NCBI GenBank assembly: GCA_026936105.1
Contig: JAIXKI010000004.1
Span: forward strand, 124,001-188,000
Source: Chitinophagales bacterium
GTDB taxonomy: Bacteria > Bacteroidota > Bacteroidia > Chitinophagales > Chitinophagaceae
DNA length: 64,000 nucleotides
Reading direction: 5' to 3'
Position numbers and translations under genes: made by a program. The notes beneath the pieces were generated by a model. The model saw only the letters and a program-made list of their open reading frames with translations, did no database searches and was not told where the DNA came from. Positions 1 through 9,259 of this stretch are shown here, in pieces; positions within the stretch are counted from its first letter, which is position 1; every line of letters begins with the position of its first letter.

Positions 1-304
1 AAAGAATTTTAGCAATACTGCCGAATGGGTTCTTTACCTAAAGTTTGCAGGGCAGGATATTGCCGGGCTGTTCAGCTGTATAAAAAGAATTTTTAATTTG
101 TTGTAAATTCTTTATATTAGAATAGAAATGAGACCGGAATCCGGATCCTTTTTGATAACCAGTTTAACTCCTGCCCCTGTTTAGATTTTGAGTATCTGTT
201 TTAAAGAAAATTTTTTGTAGAAAATTGATACCCGGTAAGACATATTTATTGGAAGAGAACCGGGATTTCAGGGATAATATTTACCGAAGCAAAAAAACTT
301 TGCC
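1..304. other. Intergenic region, left window edge
   Basis: No open reading frame, RNA gene or strong hairpin is supported here. The A/T-rich stretch just before position 305 probably holds the promoter of the following gene pair, but no clean TAnnTTTG element is visible. The upstream neighbour lies outside the window. Confidence 0.5.
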
Positions 305-1159
305 ATGATATTCCGTTTTATCAAATTTGCTTTACTGCCTTTAATGGGTATTTTGCTGCTGCCCTCTATATGTGCGGCAGATCCGGCTGGCGATACTTCC
401 GGTATTCATGTAATAATTGTTTCGGTTAGCGGCAGGCCGGTCTGGAATATTGGTAATAAAAAAATAAGACTTAAACCTGATACTACTATCAATGTAAAAG
501 ACTTACGTTCTTTTTCTAAGTCCGTAGTGTTTTCAAATGCGAATGATGGCTTTATTAAATATATAGTGAAAGGGAGTAAAGAGGTGGCAACCATCAATGG
601 CCTTGCAGATTCAAACCTGCTCGCTAAAAACGGATCTTCCAATAAAAATTCTACTGCTACTTTGGGTGTACGCGGATCGGAATGTTATTTATCTATAACC
701 AATACCGGAAAGAAGTCTCTGACCCTTGAGAAACTGGAAAATTATCTTACCTGTGCCGGCCAGTATTACAACTGGGGGTCAGACACTATTTGTCTTTTTT
801 CTTCGAGGAATGAGGAGACCGGGATAGACTCCGTAAAATGGCTGATGGATATTAATGGAGTAATAGTTTCCCTCCCCGTTTTAACAGAAGGTAATTGCAT
901 AGTATTGAAACCTGAAACTGAATTTCAGAACTCTTCCGGAATGTCTTTGGTCATTTATCCGCATAATGAAGAGGAGTTTTGGGTGGAAGGGGTGGATTTT
1001 CAGGATATAAGGACACAAGTAAAAGCAATGCAGCGTGCCGGATGGAATCCGTCTGATATTGCAGACGAACTTTCCCGCCAGTTGGTTCAATTAAAGGAGA
1101 ACGGGAACCTGAAGGATTACCTGAAAAAACATGTTTTAAATAACCTTCAGCGTAATTAA
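305..1159 (+). CDS. Hypothetical secreted protein, partner of the CHASE2-like gene
   Basis: I do not recognise the family. The 284-residue product begins with a Sec signal peptide: a short basic start, a hydrophobic core of about 15 residues, and small residues near position 24 (SICAADPAG). The rest is soluble and probably periplasmic, with a mixed-charge C-terminal part (about 225-284) that looks helical. The stop codon is 5 bases before the next start, so it is almost certainly co-transcribed with the CHASE2-like membrane protein and may supply an extracytoplasmic partner. The start is the only ATG before the signal peptide. No catalytic motif is seen. Confidence 0.7.
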   Translation: MIFRFIKFALLPLMGILLLPSICAADPAGDTSGIHVIIVSVSGRPVWNIGNKKIRLKPDTTINVKDLRSFSKSVVFSNANDGFIKYIVKGSKEVATINGLADSNLLAKNGSSNKNSTATLGVRGSECYLSITNTGKKSLTLEKLENYLTCAGQYYNWGSDTICLFSSRNEETGIDSVKWLMDINGVIVSLPVLTEGNCIVLKPETEFQNSSGMSLVIYPHNEEEFWVEGVDFQDIRTQVKAMQRAGWNPSDIADELSRQLVQLKENGNLKDYLKKHVLNNLQRN

Positions 1160-1164
1160 CCGGG

Positions 1165-2547
1165 ATGAGCAAACGATTAAAGATCTTTTTGTCTGTTCTG
1201 ATAGGAATCTATATATTTTTTCTTCCTATACGTTCCATGCAGTCAGATTCATTGTCCGGTGAAGAGTACGGTATGATGGGAGAGATGCTTCGCTTACGGC
1301 AGTCTGTCATTGATAAGTTCGGTTTCCTTTCACACAAACAGGAAAAAGACATCAAAAAGATTCTGTCCAAATATCTTTTTATTGATCTTTCTTATAAAAA
1401 CACTTTTGTCTATAAAGGAACCGGCAATGATGTGCGGGTGGACAGGGTTGCGTTGACAAAACTATTGCGGAGCTTGTATTCCGAACAATCAAAGATCAGG
1501 CTGGTGCTATGTGATGTTTTGCTGGAAGAGTCCATGGATGCAAGCTGGGGTCAGGACCCTGAAAGCCTTGACGATGCCGCTTATGATGAAGCCACACAAA
1601 AAGCAAAAGCCATTGATTCGGGGCTTAAAGAGATCCTGGATTCCTTTCAGTCAAAGAAAAAAATATTACTTCCTTTCGAATACAATACAAATGCCCAAAG
1701 TAAAACTGATCTGGTATATCCGGAGATCAACAGTGCACTTTCCCAATATAATTCACAGTTCAATGAATCTTTTTACCGGTACAGTTATATCACAGATCAT
1801 TACCGGGGCATCCCTGTTACTATGAGTGATATGCTCAGCGGGAATACGGATACTTCTTACCTGGGCAATTTACTCGGCATCGGGATATTGAAGGGGCAAA
1901 GTTTTCGTAGGGCAGGCATTGCATTGAACAGGATCACTCCGCATTTCCGGATCACGAATGAAAAGATTCAAAGAGATATAGATTATTTTCTTGCCGGGGA
2001 TTTTAATACGGAATTGATGAAAGGCAGAGACTCGCTGATCGTTGTTATCGGTAATTTTGAGAACAGGGATATGCATACCACTATTCTGCACAGGATGTCC
2101 GGCCCTTTGTTGCTGGTCAATCTTTATGAGAGCCTGCAAAAAGGCGATAATTTTTTTGAATGGTGGTTTATTTTACTTTCTTTGATCGTCTATTCGATTA
2201 TCGGGTATGCCAGCCTGGACAAACTGACCAAACCCAAAAAGCACGAATCGTTAATGCCCACAACGAAAAAGCAATTCCATTTCTCCCGGGATAAAACAAA
2301 ATTGTCCTTTGTATCTGAGGTACTCAGCATACTCTGGAATGTGGTGTACTTTACCTTTTATTATATCAGGTACCAATTGAAGAAGAACTGGGTTTATTGG
2401 GTGCTCTTCCTTTATATTCTGATCTCTTTGCTTCTGTTCAATCATTATTTGTACCTGCTGGCATCAACCGCTGGATTAGTATTACTGCAGTTTGCCGGCA
2501 ACCTGGTCAAATACATTTTAAAAAAGAAAAGCTCCACCGAAAGCTGA
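1165..2547 (+). CDS. Membrane protein with CHASE2-like extracytoplasmic region
   Basis: The 460-residue product has an N-terminal membrane segment (about 7-24), a large periplasmic region (about 30-325) and three C-terminal membrane segments (about 330-350, 405-425, 428-448). The end of the periplasmic part, with IGNFENRDMHTT and then MSGPLLLVNLYESL before the first C-terminal helix, resembles the end of CHASE2 sensor domains. In known CHASE2 proteins this region senses an unidentified extracellular signal and is followed by a kinase, cyclase or phosphatase. No output domain is present here, only a short basic tail. The link to CHASE2 is by motif resemblance and is moderate. It is co-directional with the secreted protein 5 bp upstream. 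Confidence 0.6.
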   Translation: MSKRLKIFLSVLIGIYIFFLPIRSMQSDSLSGEEYGMMGEMLRLRQSVIDKFGFLSHKQEKDIKKILSKYLFIDLSYKNTFVYKGTGNDVRVDRVALTKLLRSLYSEQSKIRLVLCDVLLEESMDASWGQDPESLDDAAYDEATQKAKAIDSGLKEILDSFQSKKKILLPFEYNTNAQSKTDLVYPEINSALSQYNSQFNESFYRYSYITDHYRGIPVTMSDMLSGNTDTSYLGNLLGIGILKGQSFRRAGIALNRITPHFRITNEKIQRDIDYFLAGDFNTELMKGRDSLIVVIGNFENRDMHTTILHRMSGPLLLVNLYESLQKGDNFFEWWFILLSLIVYSIIGYASLDKLTKPKKHESLMPTTKKQFHFSRDKTKLSFVSEVLSILWNVVYFTFYYIRYQLKKNWVYWVLFLYILISLLLFNHYLYLLASTAGLVLLQFAGNLVKYILKKKSSTES

Positions 2548-2590
2548 ACTTTTGCAGTTACATGAATTCCTGAATTAAGCAACAAACCTT

Positions 2591-3574
2591 CTACTTCTTC
2601 GGCGGAGTATAAATGGTTACAGCATTTTTTACCGGCTTTACAGTTTTCAGATAAGTATAGATAGCTTTAAGGTCATCTTCATCCATTTTGCCGTACATGA
2701 CCCAGGGCATTATAGAATTTTGCGCTCCCGGTTTTAACGGGGTATGCATGGTTGCAGAGTCGGAACGCTTGTGAAAAAGATCCAGGAACATTTCTTCTGT
2801 CCAATCGCCGATACCGGTTTCCTTATCCGGTGAAATGTTGGCGGAATGAATAATGGAACCGTCGGGCATTGGGAATTCCCTGCCTCCACCAAACTCTGTT
2901 CCTGCTATCAGAGTTCCCTTATCCGCTTTTGTATGGCATTCCATACAAGCTGCCGCATTGACCAGATAGCTTCCATAGTTCACCACGTCTGTTTTTGCGG
3001 GAAGTTTTGTAAGGCTGGCTTTTTGCGGGATCGTGTTGATCAGAAAATTCATCGGGAAATCCGATTCGGATTTGGTGACTTCATGAGGGATGGGTGGAAG
3101 AGTGCGTATATAAGCTATGATACTTTTTATGTCTTCTTCATCCATCCGGCCGTAATAGGGATAAGGCATGACAGGGAATATGGCCTTACCTTCTTTGGTG
3201 ACGCCGGTAGTGATCAGACGAAATAATTCTCCATCGGAATATCGGCTGATACCTGCAGGAGTGATATTAGCTGCATAATAGGTACCCGGAAATCCAAGTG
3301 ACTGATCGAATCTTTCGCCACCCATCCCGAAAGTTCCTTCAACAGGAGGGCCTGAGAATTTTGTCCAGTCACGTTGGGAATGGCAATCAATACAAACGGT
3401 GACATGAGTAGCGAGGTATTCGCCCCGGGCAATTCTTTCGGGGGTCAGTTCCACTTTCATATCCGGTGCTGCACCTACGTTGGGCAATGCTAACTTAAGA
3501 TAACCGACAAGCCCGGTTACTGCCACAATAAGTACAACGATAACCCAGATCAGAATTTTTTTGAATCGTTTCAT
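2591..3574 (-). CDS. Membrane-anchored diheme cytochrome c
   Basis: The 327-residue protein starts with a single hydrophobic anchor (about 8-27) and then two class I cytochrome c domains. The heme c attachment motifs are CIDCH (near residue 61) and CMECH (near 211). Each is followed by a Met-containing stretch (IFPVMPYPYYGRM, IMPWVMYGKM) that fits the axial Met ligand. The protein resembles the cytochrome c subunits of periplasmic dehydrogenases, passing electrons towards a terminal oxidase. No dehydrogenase subunit lies next to it, so its partner is unknown. It is convergent with the gene at 1165 and appears monocistronic. Confidence 0.9.
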   Translation of the reverse strand: MKRFKKILIWVIVVLIVAVTGLVGYLKLALPNVGAAPDMKVELTPERIARGEYLATHVTVCIDCHSQRDWTKFSGPPVEGTFGMGGERFDQSLGFPGTYYAANITPAGISRYSDGELFRLITTGVTKEGKAIFPVMPYPYYGRMDEEDIKSIIAYIRTLPPIPHEVTKSESDFPMNFLINTIPQKASLTKLPAKTDVVNYGSYLVNAAACMECHTKADKGTLIAGTEFGGGREFPMPDGSIIHSANISPDKETGIGDWTEEMFLDLFHKRSDSATMHTPLKPGAQNSIMPWVMYGKMDEDDLKAIYTYLKTVKPVKNAVTIYTPPKK

Positions 3575-4022
3575 TGTGGTTGGTTTTATTTTCAGGTTTT
3601 ATAACTTTTCGTTTTGATACGGTTTTTTATGAACGCCGGTCTATCTTCAATCTTTCCGGTTCAACCGGGTATCAGTCAGAATACTGATATATGGAAAATT
3701 GCAGGGATATTGTTTATTCCTTTTGGTTGATTCTCTTTTTTTGTTTTAATCCTCCGGTTTTCAATAAAGGCGAATTAACTTTTTCTCAGCCATACCGGAA
3801 TTTATTGATAGCTGAATAGAAGTATTATTCAAGAGACCAACATTCTTTTCAGTATCTGTATATATTGCCGTTTGTGCCAAAGGCTAAGATACATTTTAAA
3901 TATTTTCTATATATTATATGTGGAAAAAAAATTTGAATCCTGTTATTTTCAATAAATTACTCGGGATTCCTGTGAAGATGGACGGGTTTATTATGCCTGA
4001 TGCCTGCGTTCAGATCTCGTTT
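3575..4022. other. Intergenic region between cytochrome c and SET genes
   Basis: About 450 bases with no supported gene. It must contain the promoter of the minus-strand cytochrome c gene, but no exact TAnnTTTG element stands out on that strand. A plus-strand frame beginning at 3918 only runs antisense into the SET gene and is not credible. Confidence 0.5.
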
Positions 4023-4442
4023 TTATTCCCCCGTTTTTTCAATTTTCATATTTTCTCTCATCGTATCCCAGTAATCCTTTCCGTAATCTACGAAGATCTC
4101 TTCGCCGGGAAAAATATCCCGGGTGGCTTCAATAAATACTTTGTCTTTATCTATGGCATAAATTGAGTTGTTTCTGACCCCTTTAATTTTCTTTAACCCT
4201 CTTGCATCATTGGCATACCTGCCAAGCGCTTTTTTATATGGCTCTGCATTGATGACGTGGTTACGGTTTACATAAAAGATGTAATTGTTTTCCACTTCTG
4301 AAGTTTTCACTTCTTTCCAGGTGGTTATCCTTCCTTTGTACTCTACAATGCGGGTTCCGGCGGGTATCAAACTTTTTGTGAACAATCCCTTACCGGCCCC
4401 GGGTAAGGATGATCTCTTAACTACTAAACGAATGCCTTTCAT
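4023..4442 (-). CDS. SET domain-containing protein
   Basis: A 139-residue protein that is almost entirely a SET domain, the fold of protein-lysine N-methyltransferases using S-adenosylmethionine. Visible hallmarks are GKGLFTKSLIPAGTRI at the start (about 14-30), YIFYVNRNHVINA in the middle, RYANDARG (the NH-x-C-type knot region, here lacking Cys), and GEEIFVDYGKDYW at the end, containing the conserved Tyr of the active site. Short stand-alone SET proteins occur in many bacteria; their substrates are mostly unknown. Monocistronic on the minus strand. The fold call is strong; methyltransferase activity is inferred. Confidence 0.85.
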   Translation of the reverse strand: MKGIRLVVKRSSLPGAGKGLFTKSLIPAGTRIVEYKGRITTWKEVKTSEVENNYIFYVNRNHVINAEPYKKALGRYANDARGLKKIKGVRNNSIYAIDKDKVFIEATRDIFPGEEIFVDYGKDYWDTMRENMKIEKTGE

Positions 4443-4884
4443 GGTCAGATCCTTGTCTGTGTTCTTTTTTTGAATGGCTCAATATTAATGATCTTATGGT
4501 AACAAACAAAATCTGGTACATGTTTAACCAATAATTTATAGTTGTGCTTTTATCAGATCTGTAGGCTGGTTTCTTACAAAAAATATTATGCTGAAAGGAG
4601 AATATGTGGATCAATCCTATCATGACTTTCCGGCCAATGATACGGTCAGGAGGCAAATTTTACGGAGGCATGCTCGAAGCTTCGGTGAGTTTCTAAGAAA
4701 AATGTTTTTTAATCTTTCTGCCTCAGCATTTCTATGAGGGTTTTAAAGTGAGTTAATAACCTGATTGACAGAAATGAGTGCCATTGTAAGAAATAATGAC
4801 AAACAGGCTATTTTAATATTTTTAGAATAGCCTGTTATAAAATTCTCAATATTTCTTTTATATCAATCCAATCTTCTTGTTGAT
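4443..4884. other. Intergenic region between SET and M49 genes
   Basis: No credible gene. The region holds a strong hairpin at 4802-4836 (listed separately). The small frames that cross it have no recognisable features. Confidence 0.5.
4802..4836 (-). terminator. Hairpin after the M49 peptidase gene, possible terminator
   Basis: Perfect 11-bp inverted repeat (4802-4812 with 4826-4836) around a 13-base A/T-rich loop, 49 bases downstream of the stop codon at 4885 on the minus strand. The tract after the stem on that strand is only moderately T-rich, so it is a plausible but not classical intrinsic terminator. Confidence 0.5.
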
Positions 4885-6525
4885 CTACAGCCCAAGCACA
4901 GACACTCCCTGGTCAAAGACAATGTCCACAGGTATGTTGGCGGCTTTAAGCCTGTCCAGATCTTTTTGTAATTGTTCTCCGATCTTTCCTTTCTCCGCCA
5001 CCAGCTTGGCCACTCCGTCATAATCGCCATTTCCCTGAAGGGTCAGTATCAGGTTGGAAAGGCTGTCCACCGCTGCTTTCATTTTATCAAAGTTCACTTT
5101 GTAAGTGCCGTCATCCAAACGCTCAAAGGCATTATGTTCTTTGAAATAATTGAAGCGTACCATATTGGCGATCCCGTGTGCATCGCCGGCGCCAAAGCGC
5201 ACCGAACGAAAAATGCCCGCAATGAACGTGGTATAGTAGTCTTTGATGTCGCCGGTCAGTTCCCCTTTTTGCAGAAGCTGCTCCACCATATACAGGCCAA
5301 GAATATCGGCCTTGCCTTCTTCCAGCGCTGATGCATACTCCTTCAACGCTTTTCTCACCGTTCCTTTTCCATCAATGGTGTTTTTGATACCCAGTCCGTG
5401 AGCCACTTCATGAAACATGGTGTTGGCAAAGAATGCATCGAAGTTCACAAACTTCCTCTGTTCGGGTGTGATCAGAATATTGGTAATAGGAGTCATTATT
5501 TTATCGAACTTGGCCTGCATGGCATTCTTCAATTGCAGCCGGCGTGTTCCTTTTTTCAGTTGCACTTCTTCATCATTGGGAAGATTGATGGCAATGGTCT
5601 TTCCTCCGGCATTGGCAGAGCCTGCGTAGTACACTACATCATAAGCGTTGAGGTCGCCATCCGATCCCGGCTTTTCTTTTTTATATTTTTCATCTACCGG
5701 CAGGCTGTCCTGAAGTTGCGGCAGAAAGGAAGCATATTTTTCAAGCCGTTTACTCCAGTCTTTATCTTTTACCAACACATAACTTTCATAAGCCGCCTTA
5801 TAACCGAAGAGTTGATCTTCGTATGTTTCTATCGGGCCGATCACAATGTCGAGGCCGTTGTTCTTCATATCCAGCCAGGCAAAATCACTTTTCTGAAACT
5901 GATCCGTTTCAATGGCATCGGCTCTGAGGTTCAGAAAATTCTTCAGCCCTTTGTCTTCTGCAAGCGAGGCAGCCCGGTGTAACAAGTCGCCGGCCCGTTT
6001 CAACTGATCTTTAAAATGTTCATGAAAAGGAACTGTGATGAGTTTCCCGTCTTTATCTCTTCGGATAAAGTTGTATAGCCCTGTTTTATCCTTAAGATCG
6101 GCTTTTTCAAATTCATCTTTGGTCATGTCGGCAGGGTAGAAGTTGGCGCCTAAAGGTTTTGCCCCTATGCCAGCAATGAAAGGAGTGTCGTTGCTCAACC
6201 TGTCCCATGGACCATAATTTATTTCTGCAAATTTTTTTGTAGCTGGATCTCCGATAGACTGAAGCAGGCTGTCCAGGTTGCCATAAGCCTGGTAAGCAAA
6301 TAAGGTGTCCATGATTTCGGCTGCATTGATCAGCAGGGGGATCATTTTCTTTTCCGGTTCTGAAAGTTTGGAAATATCGGTGGTCAGTTTCACGGTGGCA
6401 TATTCATCAACTCTTTGCTGCATAGTAGGTTCTGTATTTTTAGTTTCTGATTTGTCCGGGTTGTTGCAGGATAATATTAGCGCTGCAATGCAGGTGCAAA
6501 GGGTTTTCAATGAGATCTTTTGCAT
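4885..6525 (-). CDS. M49-like zinc metallopeptidase (dipeptidyl-peptidase III family), lipoprotein
   Basis: I chose the ATG at 6525 (546 residues) rather than 6546 because it places a standard lipoprotein signal at the N-terminus: MQKISLKTL, a hydrophobic core, then the lipobox LILSC. The catalytic zinc site is HEVAH (about 372-376), with a second motif ALEEGKAD about 30 residues later giving the third ligand. This matches the M49 pattern (HExxGH ... EExRAE) except that the one-residue insertion of the classical hexapeptide is absent. DPP III removes dipeptides from peptide N-termini; here the enzyme is probably anchored in the periplasm or outer membrane. It appears monocistronic. Confidence 0.85.
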   Translation of the reverse strand: MQKISLKTLCTCIAALILSCNNPDKSETKNTEPTMQQRVDEYATVKLTTDISKLSEPEKKMIPLLINAAEIMDTLFAYQAYGNLDSLLQSIGDPATKKFAEINYGPWDRLSNDTPFIAGIGAKPLGANFYPADMTKDEFEKADLKDKTGLYNFIRRDKDGKLITVPFHEHFKDQLKRAGDLLHRAASLAEDKGLKNFLNLRADAIETDQFQKSDFAWLDMKNNGLDIVIGPIETYEDQLFGYKAAYESYVLVKDKDWSKRLEKYASFLPQLQDSLPVDEKYKKEKPGSDGDLNAYDVVYYAGSANAGGKTIAINLPNDEEVQLKKGTRRLQLKNAMQAKFDKIMTPITNILITPEQRKFVNFDAFFANTMFHEVAHGLGIKNTIDGKGTVRKALKEYASALEEGKADILGLYMVEQLLQKGELTGDIKDYYTTFIAGIFRSVRFGAGDAHGIANMVRFNYFKEHNAFERLDDGTYKVNFDKMKAAVDSLSNLILTLQGNGDYDGVAKLVAEKGKIGEQLQKDLDRLKAANIPVDIVFDQGVSVLGL

Positions 6526-6746
6526 GATGGATTGTTTTGGAAACAATAAAGGTAAAAGAATTCGGGTTTCATTGGACGTTACCCTTTTAAAGAATGATGA
6601 ATAGAATATTATTCCGCAGGATTATTTACTTTCTGTTTGTCAATACAGGGTTTTATATTAAAACAGTAGCAATTGAATTAATCCATATTTCAAAAAATCA
6701 ATTCGCTATTCTTTGAACTTTATCAGGCAGAATATTGGGCTATATT

Positions 6747-7859
6747 TTATTTCTTCACACTTTCAATAGCTTTACCTACGGGTTTGGGAGCCGTGTAATC
6801 GAAACCCAGCAAACCTGCAATTGTTTTTGCATACTGGTCCTGGAAGATCTGCGTTTTCATTTTCATTTCACCTTTGGCAGAAATTCCCGGGCCCATTGCC
6901 ATGAACCATGTCTCATTGGAATGTTCTACAGATGATCCGTGGTCTGTCCATTGATCGCCTGACCCGCGGCCATGATCGGGAACAATAAAAAAAGTAGTTT
7001 TCCCTTTATAAAATTTATCTGCCTGCATCATATTCCAAAGCTTGCCAATCATTTCATCAAGGTAATGAATATCATCCAGGTAATTTTCATATTGGCCATC
7101 GTGAGCATATTCATCGGGGTCACCAAAGTCAAGATAGATCACTTTCGGATGTTTTGCTTTGATGTATGATTTTGCCAATGCATACACTTCAAAATTCAAA
7201 CGCTCATCATCGCCGAATGTTTTTGGTGCGTAGTGCTGGATTTCATTGGCAAGAATTTCTGCATCCGTCAGTCTTTCTCCCGGAATGTTTTCCCAGGGAA
7301 CACTGATGAGCATTTTGCTGTTCTCTTTATTCAGGCATCTTCCGCTGGCGCTCCAGCAGGTGAATGCCACAACTTTGTCTTTATAATTTTTCTGTCCGTT
7401 GATAAACTCCAGCACATTCATGTTGGAATTGTTGGGATAGCTGTTTGACTTGATGGCAGAGTCCACAAAACCACTGAGCACTTCCGCTCTGCCCGGGTAA
7501 GAGATCCAATAAGGATTTTTCACATTCACAAAGTTTCCAAGATCGCGGTTACCATACAACTGCCCGTGGGCAGCTATATAATTCCAGGTAAAAGGCATCA
7601 GTTTTTTTTTTCTTACTTCGGGATCTTCATCCCAGTATTTCTTAAAACGCCGGGCGGAATCACCGGAATTGAATTTGGTATTCAGTAAAAGCCCCTGGTC
7701 GGCTCCGCGAAACAGCTCACGCCAACGGTAACCGTCAATCAGGATCAGTACCAGGTTTTGAGATTCATTTTTCTTTTGAGCAAAAGCCTTCCATGCTGAA
7801 AAAGACATGAAGGTGATCAGCGCAACCGATACGATCATGAATCCGTTCTTTGATCTCAT
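6747..7859 (-). CDS. Alkaline phosphatase superfamily / phosphodiesterase-like protein
   Basis: The start at 7859 gives 370 residues and a proper signal peptide (MRSKNGFMIV, hydrophobic, AFAQ); an upstream ATG at 7883 adds eight residues. The metal-binding pattern of the alkaline phosphatase/sulfatase/phosphodiesterase superfamily is visible: LVLILIDGYRW (first Asp), SYPGRAEVLSG (expected region of the nucleophile Ser/Thr), LDFGDPDEYAHDG (Asp and His ligands), and FIVPDHGRGSG with a later DHGSSVEH (Asp-His ligands). It is thus a secreted metal-dependent phospho- or sulfo-ester hydrolase; the substrate cannot be told. Upstream is a divergent CMD gene. Confidence 0.8.
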   Translation of the reverse strand: MRSKNGFMIVSVALITFMSFSAWKAFAQKKNESQNLVLILIDGYRWRELFRGADQGLLLNTKFNSGDSARRFKKYWDEDPEVRKKKLMPFTWNYIAAHGQLYGNRDLGNFVNVKNPYWISYPGRAEVLSGFVDSAIKSNSYPNNSNMNVLEFINGQKNYKDKVVAFTCWSASGRCLNKENSKMLISVPWENIPGERLTDAEILANEIQHYAPKTFGDDERLNFEVYALAKSYIKAKHPKVIYLDFGDPDEYAHDGQYENYLDDIHYLDEMIGKLWNMMQADKFYKGKTTFFIVPDHGRGSGDQWTDHGSSVEHSNETWFMAMGPGISAKGEMKMKTQIFQDQYAKTIAGLLGFDYTAPKPVGKAIESVKK

Positions 7860-8069
7860 ATTAATTGGTTTTAAATGCGGCAAGGGAATGTTTGGCGAAA
7901 ATGAATTTTAAAAATAAATAAATATGTGGAACTGCTGATCCGGGTACTATAAAATTTCCGTAAAAAATATTTTTTCAGCGAAGCTTAATGCCGGGCTTTT
8001 CCTTTCACAAAATGACATTCGCAAGACTAAATTGAATTAGAGACCGCATCAATGGCGGTTTTAATTTTC

Positions 8070-8077
8070 TAATTTTG
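8070..8077 (+). promoter_or_regulatory. -7 promoter element of the first CMD gene
   Basis: TAATTTTG matches the Bacteroidota -7 consensus TAnnTTTG and lies about 43 bases before the ATG at 8121. Just upstream is a small inverted repeat, ACCGC/GCGGT (around 8043-8060). No clear -33 TTG at standard spacing. Confidence 0.5.
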
Positions 8078-8120
8078 CGTGCTGCAAAAAAGTATTTTCA
8101 AATCATAAAATAAAATGATC

Positions 8121-8558
8121 ATGACAGAGAGAATAAACATTTACAAAGCATCTCCTGAAGCTTACGCACCCATGATAGCGTTGGAAAAATATGTGGAATC
8201 CACAGGGCTCGATAAAAAATTGTATCACCTTATTAAGATGCGTGCTTCCCAGTTAAACGGTTGTCATTATTGTATCAATATGCATTCCCGTGATGCATTA
8301 AAACTTGGTGAAACCGCCCAGCGATTGTTTTTACTGGATGCATGGCGGGAAACAGACCTGTTTACGGAAAAGGAGAGGGCTGTTCTGGCGCTAACTGAGG
8401 CTATGACACTGATAGCAGGAAGCCATGTGTCGGATGATGTGTATAATGAAGCTGCCAGACATCTGACTGAAAAAGAACTGATAGCGGTCATCATGGGTGT
8501 GGTAGCCATCAATGGCTGGAACCGCATGGCAATAACTGCTCATACTCCGCTGGATTAA
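8121..8558 (+). CDS. Carboxymuconolactone decarboxylase (AhpD-like) family protein, copy 1
   Basis: The 145-residue product has the AhpD-like signature RASQLNGCHYCINMHSRDA: two Cys spaced as CxxC with a downstream His, the redox/proton-relay site of peroxidase-type CMD proteins. I placed the start at the second ATG (8121; MTERINI) because it matches the length and start of the paralogue at 14021; the ATG at 8115 would add two residues. AhpD members reduce peroxides via the Cys pair or couple to thiol systems; the specific role is unknown. The paralogue at 14021 is very similar over its full length and a third, more distant copy lies at 44490. Confidence 0.9.
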   Translation: MTERINIYKASPEAYAPMIALEKYVESTGLDKKLYHLIKMRASQLNGCHYCINMHSRDALKLGETAQRLFLLDAWRETDLFTEKERAVLALTEAMTLIAGSHVSDDVYNEAARHLTEKELIAVIMGVVAINGWNRMAITAHTPLD

Positions 8559-8676
8559 TTTGATAGGAGATGGGAATAATCAGATTGAAATAAAAGAAGA
8601 AAGTATTTGAGTTGAGTCAAATCTTTATAACTATTAACCTGTGTATTTTTTCTAAACAAATCTGGCATAGACTGTT

Positions 8677-9117
8677 TTATATTTCTTCTTTCTGCCTTTT
8701 AAGTAACAGGCTGTCGAGTTCCCGGAATTTTTCTTTCAGCAGGCTTAAGGCAAAAGAAGCGGCAGATGCTGCAAAGACTGAAGCGTCAAAAACTTTTTTT
8801 ACGCCGACAGTGGTGGTCATGGCCAGGGCAAAAAGGAGAAGCAAGATTCCGCTGAGTTTTGCAGTCAATTCTGTTTTGAAACCGATGATCAGGCAAATAC
8901 CTAAAATGATCTCAGCTGCTGTAGCGATGGCTGCCACAGCTGAGACTAATGAGGCGGGAATCCACGGATTAATTGCTTCAGTGTATTTCAAAAAATTATC
9001 CCAGTTTCCCCAGGCAGAATTGTAGGCGCTCCACATTCCGAAGCGGTCTGCCACGGCAGAAAGGAATCCTGCTCCAATGGAGAGCCTCAGAAAAAGTTTT
9101 ACGATCTTATAATACAT
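8677..9117 (-). CDS. DoxX family membrane protein
   Basis: About 146 residues from the ATG at 9117 (MYYKIVKLFLRLSIG), which is preceded by a purine-rich AGAGAAAG; a frame starting at 9159 would add 14 basic residues. Four hydrophobic helices: about 5-22, 50-75 (WIPASLVSAVAAIATAAEIILG), 80-105 and 112-132. The DoxX-like pattern includes LRLSIGAGFLSAVADRFG and the Glu in the second helix. Members are small inner-membrane proteins linked to oxidoreductase or thiol-redox systems. It sits convergent with CMD copy 1 and divergent from the ClC gene. Confidence 0.85.
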   Translation of the reverse strand: MYYKIVKLFLRLSIGAGFLSAVADRFGMWSAYNSAWGNWDNFLKYTEAINPWIPASLVSAVAAIATAAEIILGICLIIGFKTELTAKLSGILLLLFALAMTTTVGVKKVFDASVFAASAASFALSLLKEKFRELDSLLLKRQKEEI

Positions 9118-9219
9118 CTTTCTCTTTTTATAAATTTTTTGATCGCTACGGTTGGACATCGAAAGCTTTTAAGATCTGATATGAAAGCCATTTATGCTTT
9201 ATAAAGAAAAATTTGCATT

Positions 9220-9227
9220 TATCTTTG
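9220..9227 (+). promoter_or_regulatory. -7 promoter element of the ClC channel gene
   Basis: TATCTTTG fits TAnnTTTG and lies about 32 bases before the ATG at 9260. The spacing to the start is normal; no exact -33 TTG is seen. Confidence 0.5.
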
Positions 9228-9259
9228 AAGCTTTCAAACCAACTCCGATCTGATAATAA

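Noticed and set aside
3918-4166. 82-codon plus-strand frame
   Set aside because: Most of it is antisense to the SET gene.
5398-5982. 194-codon plus-strand frame antisense to the M49 gene
   Set aside because: It mirrors the codon pattern of a strongly supported gene on the minus strand and has no motif.
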